Source of the DNA: Lachnospiraceae bacterium UBA4317
GTDB taxonomy: Bacteria > Bacillota_A > Clostridia > Lachnospirales > Lachnospiraceae
Assembly (NCBI GenBank): GCA_002394525.1
Contig: DGUF01000100.1
Span: 1-8,819 of the forward strand
DNA: 8,819 nucleotides
Direction of reading: 5' to 3'
In this document: positions 5,028-8,819 of the stretch, piece by piece
Position numbering within the stretch: the stretch's first letter is position 1
Layout of the letters: each line of letters starts with the position of its first letter
Translations under genes and position numbers: made by a program
Notes under the pieces: model-generated
Database searches by the model: none
The model's input: the letters and a program-made list of their open reading frames with translations, nothing else
Told to the model about the DNA's origin: nothing

Positions 5028-6368
5028 TTATCCCACGGAGACGCTCTCCGCCGGCAGCAGGCCTGTGTTTCTCCTGAAGGAGGAGGCCAGGGCGTAGCCC
5101 AGGGTGATGCCTCCGATCCGCCCGAAGAACATGAAGGAGATCAGGATGATCCTGGAGATTGCCGACAGGCCGGTGGTGATCCCGGTCGTGAGTCCCACGG
5201 TCCCCAGGGCGGAGGCGCATTCAAACATGGAGGGCAGGATCGGCAGGTCCTCTGCGCCGGAGATGATCATGGTCCCGGCCAGGAGCAGGATGACATAGAG
5301 GGTGAGCAGGGCCATGGCATTGTGGATGACTTCCTGGTCGATCCTGCGGTGGAAGCAGTTGACCTGTCCCTTCCTGCGCAGATAGGTGTTGGCCGAGATC
5401 AGGAGGACGGCCATGGTGGTGACCTTCATGCCGCCCGCGGTGGAGCCGGGGGCGCCTCCGACCATCATGAGGATGATGGTGATCAGCCAGCCACGCTCGC
5501 TCATCTGGCCGTAGTCAAAGGTGTTGAAGCCGGCCGTGCGGGGGGTCACGCTCTGGAAGAGGGAGAGCAGGAACCTTTCCCTTCCGGGCACAGTCCTGAA
5601 TTCGACCAGGTAAAAGTAGAGGAAGGGGGCCAGGATCAGGACTGCCGTCGATGCCAGGATGATCTTGGTCTGCAGTCGAAGCCTCTGGAAGCGGAAACGG
5701 TTCGTGAGGAGGTCGTCCCAGGTCAGGAATCCTGCCCCTCCCACGATGATCAGCAGCATGATGGTCATGTTGACCGGAATGCTGGTGGACAGGGAGGTCA
5801 GGGAGGAAAAGGGCTCCCGGACGCCCATCAGGTCAAAACCCGCGTTGCAGAAGGCGGAGATGGAGTGAAAGACCGCATAGCCGAGCCCCCTGACCGGGCC
5901 GAACTGACCGTAAAAGACCGGAAAGAGGCAGGCCGCGCCGATTCCTTCTATTAAAAAAGTCCCTGCGACCAGAAAGCGCATGAAGCGCACGACGCCCCCG
6001 ATCTGGGGAGCCGAGACGGCGTCCTGGATGGCCAGGCGGGGGAGCAGGCCGATCTGGATCCCTGTCAGGGACACCAGGGCCATGGTGGCGGTGATGACCC
6101 CCAGGCCCCCGATCTGGATCAGGACCAGGATGACGATCTTGCCGAAGAGGGTCCACTTGGTCGCGGTATCAAAGACGACCAGGCCTGTCACACAGGCGGC
6201 AGAGGTCGATGTAAACAGGGCATTTAAAAAGGTGACATGCTCTCCGTCGGCGCAGGCCCAGGGCAGGCAGAGCAGGAGGGCTCCGGCCAGGATCAGCAGG
6301 ACAAAGCTCAGAAGGATCATCCGGAAGGAATTGAGCCGGTCCTGCAGGTATACTCTTATATTCAGCAT
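5028..6368 (-). CDS. trkH: TrkH/KtrB-family K+ transporter, membrane subunit
   Basis: Integral membrane K+ (possibly Na+-coupled) uptake channel of 446 aa with four M1-P-M2 repeats. The four filter loops are visible with their key glycines: CVTGL (59-63), CNAGF (174-178), RTAGF (277-281) and GTVGL (389-393). The intramembrane gate loop of repeat 3 is GGAPGSTAGGMK (304-315). The length matches KtrB (about 445 aa) rather than E. coli TrkH (483 aa), and its partner is KtrA-like. I chose the ATG at 6368 (MLNIRVYLQD) because AGAGAGG stands 8 bp before it. The same frame reaches a TTG at 6422, but that has no convincing ribosome site and would add 18 polar residues. It is the first gene of the cluster, and its promoter region carries repeated boxes that may bind the KdpE-like regulator. 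Confidence 0.94.
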   Translation of the reverse strand: MLNIRVYLQDRLNSFRMILLSFVLLILAGALLLCLPWACADGEHVTFLNALFTSTSAACVTGLVVFDTATKWTLFGKIVILVLIQIGGLGVITATMALVSLTGIQIGLLPRLAIQDAVSAPQIGGVVRFMRFLVAGTFLIEGIGAACLFPVFYGQFGPVRGLGYAVFHSISAFCNAGFDLMGVREPFSSLTSLSTSIPVNMTIMLLIIVGGAGFLTWDDLLTNRFRFQRLRLQTKIILASTAVLILAPFLYFYLVEFRTVPGRERFLLSLFQSVTPRTAGFNTFDYGQMSERGWLITIILMMVGGAPGSTAGGMKVTTMAVLLISANTYLRRKGQVNCFHRRIDQEVIHNAMALLTLYVILLLAGTMIISGAEDLPILPSMFECASALGTVGLTTGITTGLSAISRIILISFMFFGRIGGITLGYALASSFRRNTGLLPAESVSVG

Positions 6369-6442
6369 GGCAAACACCTCTCTGGATGGCAGACAGCTCT
6401 CTGAGACAGGCTGGTGCGGCAATGATTACTTTCTATGATGTC

Positions 6443-6507
6443 ATTATCCGATAAAGGGCGTTAAAAAGGGCTTAAAGAAAAAAAGAGGGGAATTAAAATG
6501 GCGTTAA
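6443..6507 (-). promoter_or_regulatory. Promoter/operator region of the trkH-trkA-kdpDE cluster
   Basis: On the minus strand GATAAT (6443-6448) is a good -10 box. No TTGACA-like box lies 16-18 bp upstream, which suggests activator dependence. Upstream, on the plus strand, are GGGCGTTAA (6456-6464), GGGCTTAAA (6468-6476), GGGGAATTAA (6487-6496) and GGCGTTAA (6500-6507). These form two pairs with 12-13 bp spacing, separated by an A7 tract (6478-6484). OmpR-family regulators bind direct repeats of about this period, so the cluster's own KdpE-like protein is the obvious candidate. Confidence 0.45.
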
Positions 6508-6524
6508 GATTTGGGGATTGACAT

Positions 6525-6553
6525 AAAAAAACCCCTGCCGGCCGGGGCAGGGG
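6525..6553 (-). terminator. Intrinsic terminator of the CRP/FNR-family gene
   Basis: On the minus strand an 8-bp perfect GC stem (6546-6553 with 6532-6539, CCCCTGCC/GGCAGGGG) with a 6-nt loop is followed directly by seven T (6531-6525). It lies 32 bp after the regulator's stop codon and separates that gene from the K+ cluster promoter. Confidence 0.92.
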
Positions 6554-6584
6554 AAAGACGCGGGAGGGCCCTGTCGGGCCCGGG

Positions 6585-7310
6585 TCATTTGGTGTTCAGG
6601 GAGAAGAGGTCCTTGTCGAAGTCGATGAGGCCCTCTTTTTTCAGATTGGAGAGCTCCCGCGACATGGCGCTGCGGTTGATGCAGAGGTATTCCGCCATCT
6701 CGGTCCTGGTCAGGGGGATCCGGAAGGAGGATTGGCCCTGGCGCCTGGCCTCCAGGGAGAGATAGGCCAGGATCTTGTCACGGACCGATCCTCTGGAGAT
6801 GATGTCGATCTTGTCCATCAGGTGGCGGTTTTTGGCGGCAATCATGGAGAAGAGGTTCTGGGACAGCCTGTGGTGGAAGGGGCAGGAATTGTTGCAGGGA
6901 TGCAGGATCCGGCTGACCGGGAGGAAGAGAACAAGGGTGGGGGCGGTGGTCACGTAGGAGATCCCGTCCCTGCCGCACTCTGAGACACCCGCGGTATCTG
7001 CCCTGGCTGAAAGATCGCTGTCAGAGGAGGGGAGTTCTCTGAAGGGAAGGTTCTCCCCGAAGAGGCCTCCGGGCCGGGTATAGGAGAGGAGGGTCCGGCT
7101 TCCCCAGATGTCCTCCTTATAGATCAGAACGCTCCCCTCGATCACGGTACCGACGTTCCCTGCTAGCTCCCGCTCCAGAAGTATGTGTTCATCCTTTTTA
7201 TAGCGGCGGATCCGGCTTCCCAGGCAGTCAAACAGGAGGGTGCAGTCAGAGGGACTGATCCTGTCAAACAGGGGCAGGTAGGATATATCGGTGATTCTGG
7301 CGTTGACCAT
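6585..7310 (-). CDS. CRP/FNR-family transcriptional regulator
   Basis: Cytoplasmic regulator of 241 aa. The N-terminal cyclic-nucleotide-binding-type beta roll (about 12-135) contains IEGSVLIYKED and GGLFGENLPF. A dimerisation helix follows (about 148-175), then a CRP-type helix-turn-helix (about 198-232) with LTRTEMAEYLCINRSAMSRE. I see no classic cAMP-binding RxS motif in the expected place. Instead there are six cysteines (23, 29, 112, 139, 143, 210), with C139-x3-C143 in HPCNNSCPFHH just before the long helix; a metal or haem/redox sensing role is possible. A Ser/Asp-rich segment (about 93-118) looks like an insertion in the beta roll. The ATG at 7310 follows AAAGGA at 7 bp. It is divergent from a NarB-like gene and probably controls it. 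No gene name can be assigned. Confidence 0.9.
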   Translation of the reverse strand: MVNARITDISYLPLFDRISPSDCTLLFDCLGSRIRRYKKDEHILLERELAGNVGTVIEGSVLIYKEDIWGSRTLLSYTRPGGLFGENLPFRELPSSDSDLSARADTAGVSECGRDGISYVTTAPTLVLFLPVSRILHPCNNSCPFHHRLSQNLFSMIAAKNRHLMDKIDIISRGSVRDKILAYLSLEARRQGQSSFRIPLTRTEMAEYLCINRSAMSRELSNLKKEGLIDFDKDLFSLNTK

Positions 7311-7340
7311 GGGGCCTTCCTTTCCTGATTACTCCGCAGT

Positions 7341-7353
7341 AAACCGGAGGTTT
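7341..7353. promoter_or_regulatory. Perfect inverted repeat in the CRP/FNR gene leader
   Basis: AAACC-GGA-GGTTT is a perfect 5-bp inverted repeat, 30 bp before the regulator's start codon. It could be a small operator or an RNA hairpin in the roughly 125-nt leader. A second short hairpin, CGGCC (7375-7379) with GGCCG (7386-7390), lies further upstream in the same leader. Confidence 0.35.
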
Positions 7354-7411
7354 GATGGATGCTGTTGACGCAGTCGGCCGGACAGGGCCGGTGGAATCTG
7401 TGCGCGCAATG

Positions 7412-7429
7412 ACGTAGAATCGTTTACGT
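7412..7429. promoter_or_regulatory. Inverted repeat ACGTA-N8-TACGT near the CRP/FNR gene start site
   Basis: ACGTA (7412-7416) and TACGT (7425-7429) are perfect 5-bp arms 8 bp apart, just downstream of the predicted leftward transcription start. Possible second regulator site; short enough to be chance. Confidence 0.3.
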
Positions 7430-7442
7430 ACGAACTTTTATG

Positions 7443-7471
7443 ATTATACACCAAAACGTTGCGAGTGCAAC
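7443..7471 (-). promoter_or_regulatory. Promoter of the CRP/FNR-family gene
   Basis: The minus strand has a consensus TATAAT (7443-7448), with TTGCAC 16 bp upstream, only half-matching the -35 consensus. That -35 box lies inside the dyad GTTGC-N4-GCAAC at 7458-7471, so the bound protein would block this promoter. Predicted transcription start is near 7436. Confidence 0.55.
7458..7471. promoter_or_regulatory. CRP/FNR-type operator dyad
   Basis: GTTGC-GAGT-GCAAC is a perfect dyad with the 5-N4-5 geometry of FNR-family sites (FNR itself uses TTGAT-N4-ATCAA). Its centre, between 7464 and 7465, is exactly 41.5 bp upstream of the start predicted from the plus-strand -10 box TAAAAT at 7494-7499. 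It also covers the -35 box of the leftward promoter. Confidence 0.65.
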
Positions 7472-7493
7472 AACATGAGAAGAATATTTATAG

Positions 7494-7506
7494 TAAAATC
7501 ATACAG
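7494..7506 (+). promoter_or_regulatory. Candidate activator-dependent promoter of the molybdoenzyme gene
   Basis: TAAAAT (7494-7499) matches five of six -10 positions and puts the start near 7506. No good -35 box is present; the dyad at 7458-7471 takes that place, as in class II CRP/FNR promoters. An overlapping alternative -10 is TATAGT (7489-7494). Confidence 0.5.
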
Positions 7507-7686
7507 AAACAGCCACTGAAAGTGCGGTTAGATTATGCAAACTACCAAAAACAGACAGGCCGCGGGACGGGGATCCGCAGGGGGACAGGCGGACCGGGCC
7601 CGGGCCGGGGAAACAGGGCAACGTTAACACTGTCATGCCTTGGCACTGACGTGCTCCGGCATGGTCGGAAAGAAAGGATGATGAAT
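7507..7686 (+). other. Long leader of the molybdoenzyme gene
   Basis: About 180 nt separate the predicted start from the ATG. The first half is moderately AT-rich; 7561-7613 is very GC-rich with the palindrome GGCCCGGGCC and short pairing possibilities (TCCGC with GCGGA). The last part holds the hairpin at 7633-7663. I could not match it to a Moco riboswitch or another known RNA class, and no T-run marks a terminator. No small ORF is convincing. Confidence 0.35.
7633..7663 (+). other. Hairpin just before the molybdoenzyme ribosome binding site
   Basis: CATGCC (7634-7639) pairs with GGCATG (7658-7663), and inside it GGCAC (7642-7646) pairs with GTGCT (7651-7655, one G-T), around the loop TGAC. 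It ends 8 nt before AAAGGA, so it could affect translation. Its 3' arm shares the 13-mer GTGCTCCGGCATG with the hairpin at 4007-4027. Confidence 0.5.
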
Positions 7687-8819
7687 ATGCAGAAAATACA
7701 ATCGACCTGCAATTTCTGCGCGATCGACTGTAATCTCGACTTCTATGTGGAGGACGGGCGCATCGTTCGCACAGTGCCTACGAAGGGCTATCCGGTCAAC
7801 GACGGCTTCAGCTGCATCAAGGGCCTGTCTCTGAGCAAGCAGCAGACTACGGTCAAGCCCGGATCCCTCCCCAAGATCCGGCAGGCGGACGGCTCCATGA
7901 AGGAGGTCAGCTGGGACGAGGCCTTCGGGCATGTCGCCGGAAAGCTGAAGGAGCTCCAGGAAAAATACGGCAGGGAGAGCGTCGCCGGCATCAGTACCGG
8001 CCAGCTGACCCTGGAGGAGTTCGCCATCTTCGGCCATGTGATGCGCAATTATCTGCAGACCAATGTCGACGGCAACACCCGCCTCTGCATGGCATCCGCG
8101 GCCGTCGCCCACAAGGGGACCCTGGGCTATGACGCGCCCGGCTATACCCTGCAGGATCTGGAGCTGTCCGATACGATTATTTTCATCGGGGCCAATCCGG
8201 TCGTCGCTCATCCCATCGTGTGGGGGCGCGTGCGCAACAACAAGGTTCCCGGCCACAAGATCATCGTCATCGATCCCCGCAGGTCCGAGACGGCCATGAA
8301 CGCGGACTACCACTATGAGATCCGGCCGCGGAGCGACCTGGTCCTGCTCTACACCCTGGCCAATGTCCTGATCGAAAAGGGCTGGATCGACAGGCCCTTC
8401 ATCGATGCCCACACCAATAAGTTCGATGAGTTCGCCGAATTCGTCAGGGCCTTCCCCCTGTCCCGCGGCGCGGAGGTTTCCGGGATCAGCGAAGACCGGA
8501 TCCTGGAGCTGGCGCAGATGATCCACGACGGGAAAGCGGTCTCCTTCTGGTGGACCATGGGCGTCAACCAGGGCTATGAGGCCGTGACGACCGCCAGGGC
8601 CATCATGAACCTGGCCCTGATGACCGGCAATATCGGAAAGCCCGGCACCGGCGGCAACTCGATCACCGGCCAGTGCAATGCCATGGGCTCCCGCCTCTTT
8701 TCCAATACCACCTGCCTCTTCGGCGGCGGGGACTTCACCGACGAGAAGGAGAGGAAGCGCCTGGCGGATATCATCGGGATCGACGAGGACCTCATGGCCA
8801 AAAAGCCCACGATCCCCTA
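7687..8819 (+). CDS. narB: Molybdopterin oxidoreductase, NarB-type nitrate-reductase-like catalytic subunit, 3'-truncated by window edge
   Basis: DMSO-reductase-superfamily enzyme with a [4Fe-4S] cluster and bis-MGD; most likely a cytoplasmic ferredoxin-linked nitrate reductase of the clostridial NarB kind. In the 377 visible codons, C8-x2-C11-x3-C15-x27-C43 binds the cluster, followed by the IKG lysine (K46) conserved between cluster and pterin. NTRLCMASA (130-138) supplies Cys134 as the probable Mo ligand, as in nitrate reductases and unlike the selenocysteine (or Cys-His) of formate dehydrogenases. WWTMGVNQ, NLALMTGNIGKPGTGGNS and TGQCNAMGSR (327-336) are family signatures. There is no Tat or other signal peptide, so it should be cytoplasmic. 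ATG 7687 lies 8 bp after AAAGGA; ATGs at 7678 and 7681 in frame are too close to it. The family is about 650-750 aa, so roughly half is missing. A different substrate cannot be excluded. Confidence 0.85.
   Translation, partial: MQKIQSTCNFCAIDCNLDFYVEDGRIVRTVPTKGYPVNDGFSCIKGLSLSKQQTTVKPGSLPKIRQADGSMKEVSWDEAFGHVAGKLKELQEKYGRESVAGISTGQLTLEEFAIFGHVMRNYLQTNVDGNTRLCMASAAVAHKGTLGYDAPGYTLQDLELSDTIIFIGANPVVAHPIVWGRVRNNKVPGHKIIVIDPRRSETAMNADYHYEIRPRSDLVLLYTLANVLIEKGWIDRPFIDAHTNKFDEFAEFVRAFPLSRGAEVSGISEDRILELAQMIHDGKAVSFWWTMGVNQGYEAVTTARAIMNLALMTGNIGKPGTGGNSITGQCNAMGSRLFSNTTCLFGGGDFTDEKERKRLADIIGIDEDLMAKKPTIP

Noticed and set aside
4269..5954. 561-codon open frame on the plus strand
   Set aside because: Antisense to the trkA and trkH genes, whose motifs are clear. 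The product is low-complexity and resembles no family.
6369..6422. Upstream TTG start for trkH at 6422
   Set aside because: No good ribosome site precedes the TTG, and the added residues are polar and unlike KtrB N-termini. The ATG at 6368 has AGAGAGG at 8 bp.
6369..6442. c-di-AMP (ydaO-type) riboswitch before trkH
   Set aside because: Such riboswitches often precede K+ transporter genes, but the predicted leader is only about 70 nt and lacks the conserved stems.
7507..7686. Molybdenum-cofactor riboswitch in the molybdoenzyme leader
   Set aside because: I looked for the conserved Moco core and could not place it; the visible stems are simple hairpins. A covariance-model search would settle it.
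8064..8115. Selenocysteine formate dehydrogenase
   Set aside because: The Mo-ligand position reads TGC (Cys) in RLCMASA, not TGA, and the surrounding motif is of the nitrate reductase type.
7633..8526. 297-codon open frame on the minus strand
   Set aside because: Antisense to the molybdoenzyme gene, which has intact cluster and Mo-ligand motifs; the antisense product has no known features.

Overview
This window looks like chromosomal DNA of a GC-rich anaerobic Firmicute of the class Clostridia, probably a Lachnospiraceae or Oscillospiraceae gut-type butyrate producer. The evidence is a clostridial short-chain acyl-CoA dehydrogenase, strong AGGAGG-type ribosome binding sites, an RCK/KtrB-type K+ system with a short KdpD, and a clostridial NarB-like molybdoenzyme. 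The assignment rests on protein character only; family and species cannot be fixed.

Layout, left to right. (1) 1-743, minus: 5' part of a butyryl-CoA-dehydrogenase-like gene running off the left edge. It has its own promoter, with a 22-bp palindrome over the -10 box. (2) 744-1047: intergenic, with hairpins and a 17-bp tandem direct repeat. (3) 1048-6368, minus: one five-gene potassium cluster in transcription order trkH/ktrB, trkA/ktrA, a 70-aa single-helix membrane protein, a short kdpD-like kinase, and a kdpE-like response regulator. Gaps are 24 bp (trkH-trkA), 18 bp (trkA-small gene), about 106 bp (small gene-kdpD) and 145 bp (kdpD-kdpE); the last holds a 36-bp tandem repeat. (4) 6369-6553: promoter/operator region of the K+ cluster, and the intrinsic terminator of the next gene. 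(5) 6585-7310, minus: CRP/FNR-family regulator. (6) 7311-7686: divergent control region with a 14-bp dyad placed at exactly -41.5 from a candidate promoter of the rightward gene. (7) 7687-8819, plus: N-terminal 377 codons of a NarB-like molybdopterin oxidoreductase running off the right edge.

How the genes work together (inference): the KdpD/KdpE-like pair probably senses K+ or turgor and controls the neighbouring Trk/Ktr channel, since no kdpFABC pump gene is present. The CRP/FNR-like protein probably activates the divergent molybdoenzyme gene and represses itself from one shared site. I see no phage, transposase, CRISPR, tRNA or rRNA. No wholly new system is evident. The most informative leads are the rewired KdpDE-Trk cluster with its small membrane protein, the divergent FNR-type switch, and several small repeats and hairpins.
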